Assembly (NCBI RefSeq): GCF_003688415.1
Contig: NZ_REFJ01000003.1
Coordinates: 62,001-126,000, forward strand
Source: Umboniibacter marinipuniceus
GTDB lineage: Bacteria > Pseudomonadota > Gammaproteobacteria > Pseudomonadales > DSM-25080
DNA length: 64,000 nucleotides
Reading direction: 5' to 3'
The notes beneath the pieces were generated by a model. That model saw only the letters and a program-made list of their open reading frames with translations. It ran no database searches and was not told the DNA's origin. Shown here piece by piece: positions 45,843 to 55,461 of this stretch. The stretch's first letter is position 1, and the number at the start of each line of letters is the position of its first letter. Both the position numbers and the translations under genes were made by a program.

Positions 45843-47201
45843 ATGAGCACCTCAACCGAAAAGAAGCTATTTATTCAGACACATGGCTGTCAGATGAATG
45901 AGTATGACAGTTCACGGATGCGTGACCTTCTTGGTGAAGAGCAAGACATGATTGCCACAGACAACCCTGAGGAAGCCGATGTCATTCTCCTCAACACCTG
46001 CTCTATTCGTGAGAAAGCTCAAGAGAAAGTTTTCCACCAGCTAGGACGCTGGAAGAACTTAAAGGAAAAGAATCCCGATCTAATCATTGGTGTTGGCGGC
46101 TGTGTGGCCTCACAGGAAGGTGAAAACATTGCTAAACGCGCGCCCTTCGTTGATGTTGTTTTCGGCCCGCAAACTCTCCACCGCCTCCCGGAAATGATTG
46201 ACGAAAAACGTCAGGGAAATGGCGCCGTAGTGGTGGACATCACTTTTCCTGAAATTGAGAAGTTTGATCACCTCCCTACGCCGGAAGCCGACGGTGCTTC
46301 GGCATTCGTGTCTATCATGGAAGGCTGTTCTAAATACTGTACGTTCTGCGTAGTGCCCTACACCCGTGGTGAGGAAGTTAGCCGTCCAGTAGCCGATGTA
46401 CTGGCTGAATGTATGTCTTTGGCGGAACAAGGTGTTCGCGAGATTAATTTGCTAGGACAGAACGTTAATGCCTATCGTGACACCAATGAGGAAGGTCATA
46501 CGGTTGATCTTGCCGAACTAATTTCCTATGTGGCTCAGATCGAAGGGATTGATCGCATCCGTTTCACCACCTCGCACCCGGTTGAATTTAGCCCAAGCCT
46601 CATCCAGGCCTATGCTGATATTCCTGAGCTAGTGTCACATTTGCACCTGCCAGTACAAAGTGGTTCGGATCGAATTCTCGCAGCAATGAAGCGTGGCCAC
46701 ACCGCACTGGAATACAAGAGTAAGATTCGCAAACTGCGTGCTATTCGACCTAACCTCTCAATGAGTTCTGATTTTATTATTGGCTTCCCGGGTGAAACCG
46801 AAGCCGATTTCGAACAAACCATGAAGCTCATCAACGACATTGGCTTTGATACCTCATTCAGCTTTATCTATAGTGCGCGCCCAGGTACACCGGCGGCCGA
46901 CCTAAAGGATGAAACCGAAGAAAAGGTTAAAAAAGAGCGATTGCATGTCCTCCAAGCGCGTATCAGCCAACACGCCCAAGATATATCACGCAAGATGGTT
47001 GGCAATGAGGAAAAGATTCTTGTCACCGGTTTCTCTAAAAAGGATCCAGGTCAGTTACAGGGTCGTACAGAGAACAATCGAGTAGTTAATTTCCGCTGCG
47101 ATCAACCAGCACTAATTGGCAAATTTGCCACGGTTCTGATTGAAGAGGCGCTGCCGAACTCGCTTCGTGGACAACTCTTGCATTCTGAACTCGATGGATG
47201 A
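45843..47201 (+). CDS. miaB: tRNA ms2i6A37 methylthiotransferase MiaB
   Basis: A 452-residue radical SAM methylthiotransferase that adds the methylthio group to i6A37 of tRNAs reading UNN codons. It has the UPF0004 domain with three cluster cysteines (Cys16 in THGCQMNE, then NTCSIRE and GGCVAS), the radical SAM motif CSKYCTFC (about 160-167), and a C-terminal TRAM domain (about 380-450). Length and motif spacing match MiaB. First gene of the conserved miaB-ybeZ-ybeY-ybeX-lnt run; ybeZ starts 49 bases downstream. Confidence 0.96.
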   Translation: MSTSTEKKLFIQTHGCQMNEYDSSRMRDLLGEEQDMIATDNPEEADVILLNTCSIREKAQEKVFHQLGRWKNLKEKNPDLIIGVGGCVASQEGENIAKRAPFVDVVFGPQTLHRLPEMIDEKRQGNGAVVVDITFPEIEKFDHLPTPEADGASAFVSIMEGCSKYCTFCVVPYTRGEEVSRPVADVLAECMSLAEQGVREINLLGQNVNAYRDTNEEGHTVDLAELISYVAQIEGIDRIRFTTSHPVEFSPSLIQAYADIPELVSHLHLPVQSGSDRILAAMKRGHTALEYKSKIRKLRAIRPNLSMSSDFIIGFPGETEADFEQTMKLINDIGFDTSFSFIYSARPGTPAADLKDETEEKVKKERLHVLQARISQHAQDISRKMVGNEEKILVTGFSKKDPGQLQGRTENNRVVNFRCDQPALIGKFATVLIEEALPNSLRGQLLHSELDG

Positions 47202-47250
47202 ATGATTAACACTCAGATCGACACTAAATATAGTTAGGGAAACAAAGCCG

Positions 47251-48270
47251 TTGACTACCGATGTAAGCAAGTCCGAGCAAAAGCCCAGTGTACTATCACT
47301 GGAACCCAATGATGTCCAACGTTTGGCCAACCTCTGCGGACCCTTTGACCAGCACCTAAGACTTATTGAAAAGCGGCTTAACGTTGCCATCCACAATCGT
47401 GGGAATCAGTTCTCCATTTATGGTAAGTCGGACGCCGCTGAGCTTGCGCAGCAGTTCCTACAGGCTGTTTTCAAGCAGACTGAGCATGACACCATTACGG
47501 CAGAGATGATTCATGTCCAACTCCGTCATGCTGGACACGACCATGCGCCAGATAAGTCAACGGACAGCGTGAACGAGATTCCGGTCATTCGCACCAAGAA
47601 AGAGTTGATCAAACCACGCGGCCTTAATCAGCAGAAGTACGTTCAATCGGTGCGCCGCCATGACATCAACTTCGGCGTTGGTCCAGCGGGAACGGGTAAA
47701 ACCTATCTAGCGGTGGCACTTGCCGTAGAAGCGTTACTCAACAACGAAGTTGAGCGTATTTTACTGGTAAGACCTGCGGTTGAGGCCGGTGAAAAACTAG
47801 GCTTTTTACCGGGTGACCTAGCCCAAAAGATTGATCCCTACTTGCGCCCGCTTTACGATGCACTCTATGAAATGCTTGGCGTTGAAACGGTGAATAAACT
47901 TATCGAACGTCAGGTTATTGAAATTGCCCCACTCGCTTATATGCGTGGTAGAACCTTGAACAGCTCGTACATTATTCTCGATGAGTCCCAGAATACCACG
48001 CGCGCGCAGATGAAAATGTTTCTAACCCGGATTGGGTTTGGGTCAACGGCGGTGATCACTGGTGATATGTCCCAAATTGATTTACCTCGTGGAACTCAGT
48101 CTGGGCTGGTACATGTCAGCCGGGTCCTCCGTGACGTGGATGGCATCAGTTTCACCTATTTTGCCTCCGCCGACGTAGTTCGCCACCCACTGGTTCAGCG
48201 CATCGTAGACGCCTATGATGAATTTGAGGCAAACGACACGAGTGAACCACCGAAATCCCATGAACGTTGA
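47251..48270 (+). CDS. ybeZ: PhoH-family ATPase YbeZ
   Basis: A 339-residue PhoH-like NTPase with an N-terminal KH-like region and a P-loop ATPase domain (about 120-325): [11 protein letters not shown] (Walker A) and [11 protein letters not shown] (Walker B). It interacts with YbeY in rRNA processing. The start appears to be TTG, with AGGGA about 10 bases upstream; no ATG or GTG in this frame fits better. It ends 11 bases into ybeY, a coupling that is conserved in gammaproteobacteria. Confidence 0.92.
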   Translation: MTTDVSKSEQKPSVLSLEPNDVQRLANLCGPFDQHLRLIEKRLNVAIHNRGNQFSIYGKSDAAELAQQFLQAVFKQTEHDTITAEMIHVQLRHAGHDHAPDKSTDSVNEIPVIRTKKELIKPRGLNQQKYVQSVRRHDINFGVGPAGTGKTYLAVALAVEALLNNEVERILLVRPAVEAGEKLGFLPGDLAQKIDPYLRPLYDALYEMLGVETVNKLIERQVIEIAPLAYMRGRTLNSSYIILDESQNTTRAQMKMFLTRIGFGSTAVITGDMSQIDLPRGTQSGLVHVSRVLRDVDGISFTYFASADVVRHPLVQRIVDAYDEFEANDTSEPPKSHER

Positions 48271-48739
48271 ACTAACGGTTGACCTCGATAATAGTGCTGA
48301 CCTCTCAGCGCCCAGCCTCGACGCGTTCCAACGATGGATAGCGGCCGCACTTCAAGATCACAGAAGTGAAGCAGAGGTCAGCATCCGTATTGTCGGTTGT
48401 GCCGAGAGCCAAGCGTTGAACCTGCAATATAGGGGAAAAGACAAGCCGACCAACGTCTTATCTTTTCCTACTGACTTCCCCAGTGGTTTAGAGATTCCAT
48501 TGCTCGGTGATCTTGTTATTTGCCAGCCTCTGGTAGAGCAAGAAGCTGCTGAACAACGCAAATTGGTCAGCGCCCACTGGGCACACCTTACAATCCATGG
48601 TACTTTGCATTTACTGGGCTATGATCATATTGATGACGCAGAAGCTGATATTATGGAATCTTTAGAAACAAAAATTTTAACGACGATGGGGTATCCTCCC
48701 CCTTACGAACCATCAAATGGAGATGAAGACTCGCTATGA
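48260..48739 (+). CDS. ybeY: rRNA maturation endoribonuclease YbeY
   Basis: A 159-residue zinc-dependent endoribonuclease needed for 16S rRNA 3' maturation and late 30S quality control. The zinc motif is [11 protein letters not shown] (H-x3-H-x5-H), preceded by [10 protein letters not shown] and LGDLVIC. The ATG at 48260 (MNVELTVD) is preferred over one at 48215 because the family starts near this strand. It overlaps ybeZ by 11 bases and ybeX by 4 bases. Confidence 0.93.
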   Translation: MNVELTVDLDNSADLSAPSLDAFQRWIAAALQDHRSEAEVSIRIVGCAESQALNLQYRGKDKPTNVLSFPTDFPSGLEIPLLGDLVICQPLVEQEAAEQRKLVSAHWAHLTIHGTLHLLGYDHIDDAEADIMESLETKILTTMGYPPPYEPSNGDEDSL

Positions 48740-49584
48740 GCGAAGACCGATCGAGCAGTTCCTCACAGGAGAAATCTTGGGTTGAGAAGGTCGCTGGTTT
48801 ATTTTCGAATGAACCACGATCACGTGAGGAGCTGGTAGATGTGCTGCAAAATGCACATGAAAACAAACTTCTCAACCGCGAAGCGTTAGATATCATGGAG
48901 GGCGCTCTAGGCGTATCGGATGCTCAAGTTCGAGACATCATGATCCCTCGTTCTCAGATGGTAGTGATTCATTACAATGACTCATTCCGAGAAATCTGCA
49001 ACGCCGTCATGGAGTCTGCTCATTCTCGATTTCCGGTGGTTGGCGACAGTAACGACGATATCAAAGGCCTCCTCCTTGCCAAGGACTTACTGCCTGTAGC
49101 ACTTCAGGATCATAGTAACTTCTCCGTTGCCGACATCCTTCGTAAAGTTAATTTAGTCCCCGAGTCGAAGCGTCTTAATATCCTACTGAGCGAATTCCGC
49201 GAAGATCGCCAACACATGGCTGTGGTGGTTGATGAATACGGAGGGGTTGCTGGTCTGGTAACGATTGAAGACGTATTAGAAGAAATTGTCGGTGAAATCG
49301 AAGATGAAACCGATGATGATCACGATGATGACACCTTCATCCGCAAGATGCCAAATGGTAGCTACGTTGCGCAGGCGCTTACCCCTATTGATGAGTTTAA
49401 CGAGGTGGTTGAGAGTGAGTTTTCTGATGAAGAATTCGACACCATCGGCGGTTTAGCGATGCAAGCGTTTGGCCACTTGCCTAACCGCGGCGAGATCACA
49501 CTCATCGAAGGCTATGGCTTTGAGGTGCTGAATGCCGATAGCCGACAAATCCATTTACTGCGCGTTACTCCGCCCAAGGAATAG
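48736..49584 (+). CDS. ybeX: CorC/YbeX-family Mg2+/Co2+ protein
   Basis: A 282-residue soluble CorC-type protein: a pair of CBS domains (about 60-190, with [12 protein letters not shown] and [29 protein letters not shown]) and a C-terminal CorC/HlyC domain (about 205-282, with [22 protein letters not shown]). It lacks the membrane DUF21 domain of CorB. In E. coli YbeX is linked to magnesium handling and ribosome metabolism. The acidic DDDHDDD stretch near 195 could bind divalent ions. It overlaps ybeY by 4 bases and is 9 bases before lnt. Confidence 0.92.
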   Translation: MSEDRSSSSSQEKSWVEKVAGLFSNEPRSREELVDVLQNAHENKLLNREALDIMEGALGVSDAQVRDIMIPRSQMVVIHYNDSFREICNAVMESAHSRFPVVGDSNDDIKGLLLAKDLLPVALQDHSNFSVADILRKVNLVPESKRLNILLSEFREDRQHMAVVVDEYGGVAGLVTIEDVLEEIVGEIEDETDDDHDDDTFIRKMPNGSYVAQALTPIDEFNEVVESEFSDEEFDTIGGLAMQAFGHLPNRGEITLIEGYGFEVLNADSRQIHLLRVTPPKE

Positions 49585-49593
49585 TCTGAGTCT

Positions 49594-51090
49594 ATGCGCG
49601 CACAGGTGAATCAATGGGGCGGCCTCCTGTCATTTTGTTTAGGCGCATTGGCTATCTTGAGCTTTGCGCCATTCAATTTCTGGCCGCTCTGGTTTGCCAT
49701 CATTCCCGCGCTACTCACTGTTATCGAATACAGTCCGAAGAAAAAGCGCGCCAAACGCCTCTATAGCTTTGCGCTGGGCTATTGGCTTTTTGGCGTGGGC
49801 TGGATTCATCACAGTATCTATAATTTCGGTAACCTACCTTGGGCGCTTAGCGCTCTCGCCACCCTAATGTTCTGCGCATTTATGGCGCTGCTCTGGTGGC
49901 TGCCGTTCTTAGCGTGGCTAAAGATACGCTCCCGAAAATTAAGTATACAGCTGCTTAGCTTCCCCTCCGTCTGGGTGCTAGGCGAATGGAGCCGAGAATG
50001 GTTCCTAACTGGATTCCCTTGGCTGCAGACCGCACACGGTTTAATCGACTCACCGTTTTCCGGCTACGCCACCATTGGCGGCACACTGCTCGTCTCTTGG
50101 GTAGTTATATTTCTTGCTACGCTTCTTAGCCATTGGCTACGTCACCGGAAACAAATGGGCGCAATTAGCTTTTTTGGTGCGCTGCTAATCTTCGTAGCAT
50201 TGGGGTGGCAGTTCAAGCAGGTCCCGTGGACACAGCCCGACGGGGAGCCGATGGCTTTCACCGTCATTCAACCCAATGTTGACCAAGACATAAAGTGGCA
50301 GCCGCAATATCGCGAGCAAATCGTTAACCAGCTATGGCAACTCACTCGCAGAGAAAGCCCTAATTCAGTAATCTTCTGGCCGGAAGCTGCGTTGCCGATT
50401 ATTGCAGGCGATCACTCGCCGCTGCTCTCTCAGCTGAATGACCTTGCCGCTACCCAAAACCTACACATTTTAGGTGGCGTGCCGACGCGACGCGTTGTAG
50501 ACGGTAATTTGGCAATTCGAAACTCAATTGTTGCCCTGGGTGATTCGAGTGGTGTCTACGACAAACAGCAACTCGTCCCTTTCGGCGAGTACATCCCACT
50601 AATCGACTTACTCGGACCAATCTTCCTGCTGTTCGATTTGCCCGTTGGCTCGCAAGCTGCAGGGCTATCAACTCAACAGCCAGTCGCCCTAAATGGTCGC
50701 AAGGTAACCCCTGCTGTCTGCTATGAAGTGGCGTATGGCAGTCTCATTGCAGCATCAAGTCGAGATAGCCAGTTTTTGAGCAACCATAGCAACGATACCT
50801 GGTTCGGTGACACGCTCGGTCCAATTCAACATTTCGAGATCGCGCGCTGGCGGGCCATTGAAACTCACCGCCCAATGGTTCGTGTCACCAACAACGGCAT
50901 TTCTGCGTTGATTAACCGCTGGGGCGGCATTGAGATTAGCGCTCAGCGCTTTGTTGCTACCCGATTTGACGGAACGCTCCAACCTCGTAAAGGCACTACC
51001 CCCTTCCAGTACTGGTTAAATCTGCCGCTCGTCTGCTTTTGCTTCTTGATGCTGCTAACTGCACTGCTAATTCATCGTAAAAAAAGATAG
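49594..51090 (+). CDS. lnt: Apolipoprotein N-acyltransferase
   Basis: A 498-residue inner-membrane enzyme that adds the third acyl chain to lipoproteins. Six to seven membrane helices lie in the first 210 residues, followed by a periplasmic nitrilase domain with the catalytic triad Glu264 (WPEAALP), Lys324 (YDKQQLVPFGEYIP) and Cys376 (VCYE), and a final C-terminal helix. The numbers match the family spacing (E267, K335, C387 in E. coli). Last gene of the miaB-lnt run; a terminator overlaps its stop. Confidence 0.94.
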   Translation: MRAQVNQWGGLLSFCLGALAILSFAPFNFWPLWFAIIPALLTVIEYSPKKKRAKRLYSFALGYWLFGVGWIHHSIYNFGNLPWALSALATLMFCAFMALLWWLPFLAWLKIRSRKLSIQLLSFPSVWVLGEWSREWFLTGFPWLQTAHGLIDSPFSGYATIGGTLLVSWVVIFLATLLSHWLRHRKQMGAISFFGALLIFVALGWQFKQVPWTQPDGEPMAFTVIQPNVDQDIKWQPQYREQIVNQLWQLTRRESPNSVIFWPEAALPIIAGDHSPLLSQLNDLAATQNLHILGGVPTRRVVDGNLAIRNSIVALGDSSGVYDKQQLVPFGEYIPLIDLLGPIFLLFDLPVGSQAAGLSTQQPVALNGRKVTPAVCYEVAYGSLIAASSRDSQFLSNHSNDTWFGDTLGPIQHFEIARWRAIETHRPMVRVTNNGISALINRWGGIEISAQRFVATRFDGTLQPRKGTTPFQYWLNLPLVCFCFLMLLTALLIHRKKR

Positions 51091-51110
51091 TGACTAAATA
51101 GTCACTTTTT
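51089..51110 (+). terminator. Rho-independent terminator of lnt
   Basis: AGTGACTA (51089-51096) pairs with TAGTCACT (51099-51106) and is followed by five T's. The stem begins inside the lnt stop codon. Confidence 0.85.
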
Positions 51111-51226
51111 ACACCCGCAAAAACTCAAATTCCCCATGACAAGCCGCCACAAATGTGGCAACGTATTATTTAAGTCTAAACGGACTGACTAATAATTATA
51201 ATGAATCGCTTGTTAGGGAAATAAAA

Positions 51227-53755
51227 ATGATAAAGTCCTCGAAGCCGACTACTCGCATTTCAGCACTAGCTGCCGCTATCTGCTTGGCGAATGTTGCTCA
51301 CTCAGCTGTCCTTGAAGAAGTCCTTGTTACCGCTCAAAAACGCGAGCAGAGCCTGCAGGAAGTTCCTGTTGCTGTTACCGCTATTTCGGGTGAAGCGCTC
51401 CAAGAGAGTGTGATCAAAGACGTTTTCGATCTACAAACTAACGTGCCTGGCTTAATCGCTGGTATTAACCAAACGGCCAACACCGCCAACTTCTCTATCC
51501 GTGGCGTTGGGACCTCAAGCCAGAACTACGGACTTGAGTCATCAGTTGGTCTTTACGTTGACGGTGTCTACCGTGCACGCCAAAGCTCAATGATCAACGA
51601 GATGGTTGATCTCGAAGCGGTTGAGGTACTTAAAGGTCCTCAAGGCACGCTATTCGGTAAAAACACCCCTTCCGGTGCTATCTTATTCCGCTCGGCTAAG
51701 CCTACCCATGACGGTGATGGTTACATCAATGTCAATGTCGGCAACTATGGCCTAACTAACGTGCAGTTAGCAAAATCTATCTCCGCAATTGATGACGAAC
51801 TAGCGTTCCGCATCACCGGCTTTAGCTCAGAACGCGACGGCTTTGGTGAGATCGTCAACCTTGATCAAGACATCAACAACCGCAACCGTTGGGGACTTCG
51901 CTTCCAAGCGCTTTGGGAGCCTTCGGACGAGTTAAGTGTTCGTTTCATTGCCGATCACGCCGAACTAAATGAAATTTGCTGTGTGGCACCCACCAAACTC
52001 AATAGCTTTTATACCACTGCTAATGGCGCCCCAGAATTCGGTACAGATGCGCTATTCCAATCGCTTGGCGGCACTGTCCTAAACGATGACGATTACTACA
52101 ATCGCCAGATGTCTTCGAACATCGTACCAACTTCAACGGTTGTCGACTCAGGCTACTCGTTAGAAGTGAACTACGATCTTAACGACAGCTTAACGCTTAC
52201 TTCTGTCACGGCCCTGCGTAGCTTCGACTCTGGCGATGAGATTGACTCGGATTTCTCTGACGTTCGAATTATTACCACCATCAACGATGCCGAAAGCGAC
52301 TCTTTTTCTCAAGAATTACGCTTAACCTTCCAAGGTGACAACCTAACCGCTGTGGGTGGTCTCTACTACTATCAGCAAGAAGTTGATCTGCATTACGAGC
52401 TTAATGGCTACGACCAGCTAGAACCGTACGCGGTAACGGCACTAGGTTTAGATGCGTTTATCGGCGGTATTGATACCATCGCTGCCCAGCTCGCAGGCAC
52501 GCCGTTCGCACCACTCTTCCCGGGTGCGGCTAAGCCGTTCTTCGACGAATACAGCGCGCAACACGATGCGATGCAAGATCAAAATTCCTATGCTGTGTTT
52601 GGTCAAATGGACTATTCCTTCACGGACTCTTTAATCTTGACCGCAGGTGTTCGCTTCACGAGCGAAGAGAAAGATCTCAACACCAAATACTACGAGCTTG
52701 ATGGCGGCCAAGAGGTAACTTGGGGACCAGCAACCAGTCTGGCACAGATTGGCGCAGCAGGCGCAGACTTGCCAGCGCTAGGATATGCGCTAGCTACAGG
52801 TGATACGGCTACCGCACTGCAGCTTATGCCTCAGTATCAACCCTACTTCTCACAGGGTTGGGCAAACTACGCACTTGCAGTACTCGCCCCGCGTCCTGAT
52901 ATCACTGCAAATCTCTCAGACGAGCAGATCACCGGTAGCGTGAAGTTGGCGTTCCTTCCGGACGACAACACCTTAATGTATGCCTCGGTGGGTACTGGCT
53001 ACAAGTCAGGTGGTACCAACACTGACCGTATCGATGCCGCATTTGACCCAGTATTCGATGCCGAAACCTCAATCACTTACGAACTAGGCTTCAAGCGTGA
53101 CTTCGATAGCATTGGCATGCGAGTCAACGCGGCGCTGTTCGCAAGCACCGTTGATGATTTCCAAGCAAACGCCTTCACCGGTACTGGTTTTAATCTGCAG
53201 AATGCTGGTCAGCTAGAAACATCAGGTGGTGAGCTGGAAGTACTTTGGGCGGTTACAGACCTACTGACTGCGAATCTTGGTTATGCTTACACCGATGCCA
53301 GCTTCAAGGACTTCAAGCAAGGCAACTGCTGGGTAGCAACACCTTGGCAGACAGGTATGGCCGATCCAGGCGATTCTGGTCAGGGCTTCTGTGATCGTTC
53401 TGGCGATCGTCTATCTAACGTACCTGAGCATGACGCTGTATTCGGTCTAAACCAAGGCTTCAATCTAAGCTCTGGCGTAGAAGGCTTTGTCCAAGCCGAA
53501 TACGTTTATCGCTCAGACACCATGACTGACGGAAACAATGATCCGCTTAAAGCACAGGATGCTTACAGTAGCATTAACGCCCGTGCTGGCATTAGCTTCA
53601 TTGATGCGGATGTTGATGTGATCTTCTGGGGTCGTAACATCACCGACGAAGAATTCCATGCAACGGTGTTCGACGTGCCGCTTCAGGATGGTAAGCTTAA
53701 GGCCTACCCAGGTGAGCCGGCTACCTTCGGTGTGAGTATCCAGAAGAACTTCTAA
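51227..53755 (+). CDS. TonB-dependent outer-membrane receptor
   Basis: An 842-residue TonB-dependent receptor. The signal peptide (1-28) ends near NVAHSAV; the TonB box is LEEVLVTAQKR, followed by the plug domain (about 45-155, with VPVAVTAISGEAL and GPQGTLFGKNTPSGAI) and a 22-strand barrel ending in the typical C-terminal Phe (GVSIQKNF). The substrate is not evident. The start at 51227 has TAGGGAA nine bases upstream; a GTG at 51155 lacks one. It is followed by a strong terminator and then a lipoprotein gene, which may be functionally linked. Confidence 0.9.
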   Translation: MIKSSKPTTRISALAAAICLANVAHSAVLEEVLVTAQKREQSLQEVPVAVTAISGEALQESVIKDVFDLQTNVPGLIAGINQTANTANFSIRGVGTSSQNYGLESSVGLYVDGVYRARQSSMINEMVDLEAVEVLKGPQGTLFGKNTPSGAILFRSAKPTHDGDGYINVNVGNYGLTNVQLAKSISAIDDELAFRITGFSSERDGFGEIVNLDQDINNRNRWGLRFQALWEPSDELSVRFIADHAELNEICCVAPTKLNSFYTTANGAPEFGTDALFQSLGGTVLNDDDYYNRQMSSNIVPTSTVVDSGYSLEVNYDLNDSLTLTSVTALRSFDSGDEIDSDFSDVRIITTINDAESDSFSQELRLTFQGDNLTAVGGLYYYQQEVDLHYELNGYDQLEPYAVTALGLDAFIGGIDTIAAQLAGTPFAPLFPGAAKPFFDEYSAQHDAMQDQNSYAVFGQMDYSFTDSLILTAGVRFTSEEKDLNTKYYELDGGQEVTWGPATSLAQIGAAGADLPALGYALATGDTATALQLMPQYQPYFSQGWANYALAVLAPRPDITANLSDEQITGSVKLAFLPDDNTLMYASVGTGYKSGGTNTDRIDAAFDPVFDAETSITYELGFKRDFDSIGMRVNAALFASTVDDFQANAFTGTGFNLQNAGQLETSGGELEVLWAVTDLLTANLGYAYTDASFKDFKQGNCWVATPWQTGMADPGDSGQGFCDRSGDRLSNVPEHDAVFGLNQGFNLSSGVEGFVQAEYVYRSDTMTDGNNDPLKAQDAYSSINARAGISFIDADVDVIFWGRNITDEEFHATVFDVPLQDGKLKAYPGEPATFGVSIQKNF

Positions 53756-53772
53756 ACTCTGGTTCACACTTT

Positions 53773-53802
53773 AAAAAGCCGAGACCTCGTCTCGGCTTTT
53801 TT
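53773..53802 (+). terminator. Rho-independent terminator of the TonB receptor
   Basis: A 13-bp perfect stem (53773-53785 with 53789-53801), a CTC loop and a T-run. The symmetric A's and T's make it potentially bidirectional. Confidence 0.95.
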
Positions 53803-53887
53803 CGTTTAACCGTAATATAGCTTCAATTCATTATGGACTTGGTTGTTTAATTAGCGGTGAACAAACAGACAAAAGGTTGACACCCGA

Positions 53888-55057
53888 ATGCTTCGAACTC
53901 TAGTTGCCATTAGCGTAATACTTCTATGTGCCTGTGATGGGCTACACAGCGAAAAAAATACGCCACCGACATTTTCATCGTTCCATATTGACCAGGGAAC
54001 GACGCCCAGCCTTTTTAGCGACGAGCAAGGTGGGCTCATCAGTTTTCAGCAGCTAAACCATCAAAATACCGAGTTGGTTGTGGGCCACATTGATAACACG
54101 GGTGAGATCCACCAACAGGTTGTAGCTAGCGGCGATGACTGGTTCGTCAATTGGGCTGATTTTCCCTCCATTTCCCGTAACGGTGACCACATTGTCACCT
54201 GGTTTCTCAGAAAACACGACGAAGGCACATATAGCTATGATATTTGGCTGGTTCAATCCTTCGACAACGGCGAAACATGGCAGCCGCCTCAGCAACTAAA
54301 CAATGACAATGGTGGGGGCGAACATGGCTTCGCTGACATCATTCCCTTTGAGGATGCCTTTCTAATTAGCTGGCTAGACGGTCGTAACACCGTTGGTCAT
54401 CATGGTGCTCACAGCGGCGCAATGATGGTTAATTGGGCGCTTATTCATTCAGACGGTAGCGTGCGTACGAATGAGACCCTGGATACACGAAGCTGTGACT
54501 GCTGCCATACAGCCCTTTCAGAGGTATCAGGAGTGCCAGTCCTAGCCTATAGAGACCGCACCGTTGACGAGATTAGGGACATTGCTGTTTCCCATTGGCA
54601 AGGCGTAGGCTTTGAAGAGCCAACGTTGTGGCACCAGGATAACTGGCAGATTAACGGCTGCCCAGTGAACGGTCCAAGTGTATGGGAGAGCCAAGGGAAG
54701 TTAGCGATGGCTTGGTTCACGCAAGCAACAGGTGTCTCAGAACTGAGATATAAGGTAGTAGGCGCTGAACCAACAACTTTGTCGCAAACCACACTAGGTC
54801 GAATCGACTCACTCCAACATGACGATTATAGCTACATTAGTCACCTGCACCGCCAACCAACAGGTCGCTCATCAGTAAACATCATTCGTTTTAACTCCAC
54901 GACACCCGCTGAAAGCGATACGCTGCAGGTAGCGGACAGCTCCGCAAGTCGCTCCTCGGGTATCCCAAAGATGGCCGTCATCAACCGCCAATTGTGGATA
55001 GCGACTACCAACGATAGAGGAATAACACTCTATCGCTCTAGCGATGCGTTGCGATAA
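53888..55057 (+). CDS. Lipoprotein of the sialidase/BNR superfamily
   Basis: A 389-residue lipoprotein: the signal peptide ends with the lipobox LLCAC, and the following Asp would favour inner-membrane retention by the usual rule. The body fits a sialidase-like beta-propeller, with an Asp-box SFDNGETWQ (about 125) and repeated WxxxP strands. The RSCDCCHTAL motif (about residue 200) is a conserved Cys/His cluster that may bind metal. There is no clear sialidase arginine triad, so enzyme activity is doubtful. The last 12 codons are part of a triplicated segment. Confidence 0.6.
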   Translation: MLRTLVAISVILLCACDGLHSEKNTPPTFSSFHIDQGTTPSLFSDEQGGLISFQQLNHQNTELVVGHIDNTGEIHQQVVASGDDWFVNWADFPSISRNGDHIVTWFLRKHDEGTYSYDIWLVQSFDNGETWQPPQQLNNDNGGGEHGFADIIPFEDAFLISWLDGRNTVGHHGAHSGAMMVNWALIHSDGSVRTNETLDTRSCDCCHTALSEVSGVPVLAYRDRTVDEIRDIAVSHWQGVGFEEPTLWHQDNWQINGCPVNGPSVWESQGKLAMAWFTQATGVSELRYKVVGAEPTTLSQTTLGRIDSLQHDDYSYISHLHRQPTGRSSVNIIRFNSTTPAESDTLQVADSSASRSSGIPKMAVINRQLWIATTNDRGITLYRSSDALR

Positions 55058-55123
55058 GACTCTCTCTCTTTCTAGCGATGCGGTGCAGTAACACTGTATC
55101 GCTAGAGCGATGCGGTAGAGTAG
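55024..55123. repeat. Three degenerate tandem copies of the gene's 3' end
   Basis: Units 55024-55057, 55058-55091 and 55092-55123 (34, 34 and 32 bases) share the core TAGCGATGCG or a one-base variant. Each ends in a stop codon in the same relative frame: GCG TTG CGA TAA, GCG GTG CAG TAA and GCG GTA GAG TAG. The first is the real end of the lipoprotein gene, so the other two look like decayed tandem duplications of it. Confidence 0.75.
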
Positions 55124-55461
55124 CGCTAAGCGACCCGAGTACCTCCGCGAGCCATCCCGTCACCATGACATCACAGAGACTTTTTCTAGAAGCCTGCCAG
55201 TAGGGTTTAGTCAGTGCCAATTGACTGAGTGCACTCGTTAAAGCCTAGAAGCTTGAAAAATCATCGAATTACTGGATTTATTGCATTTTATGCAAAAAAG
55301 TAATGCATCCGAAGTACACCACAGAATCATTGACCCCTAGCACAATACCAAGAAAACACCTGGCATTTAGGCGCTTGAATCCAATGAATATTTAGTTATG
55401 ATGAAACCATATACATCAAAATATTTTGATACATCAAGATTTATTAATTTAAGGGTTAGTC
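55124..55461. other. Regulatory region upstream of metF
   Basis: A 338-base AT-rich stretch without a gene. It holds the palindrome TTGCAT-TTT-ATGCAA (55281-55295), a run of A's, the 16-bp palindrome at 55415-55430 and the metF ribosome binding site AAGGG. No SAM or cobalamin riboswitch was recognised. Confidence 0.5.
55415..55430. promoter_or_regulatory. 16-bp palindrome before metF
   Basis: ATCAAAATATTTTGAT is a perfect palindrome 31 bases before the metF start, with a further ACATCAAG half-like repeat just after it. It is well placed for a methionine-cycle regulator (SahR- or MetR-like), but I cannot match it to a known consensus from memory. Confidence 0.5.

Noticed and set aside
51091-51226. 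Cobalamin or other riboswitch before the TonB receptor
   Set aside because: The gap is only 136 bases, partly taken by the lnt terminator, and no B12-box was found.
55024-55123. Possible CRISPR-like repeats
   Set aside because: Units are directly adjacent without spacers, degenerate, and no cas gene is present.
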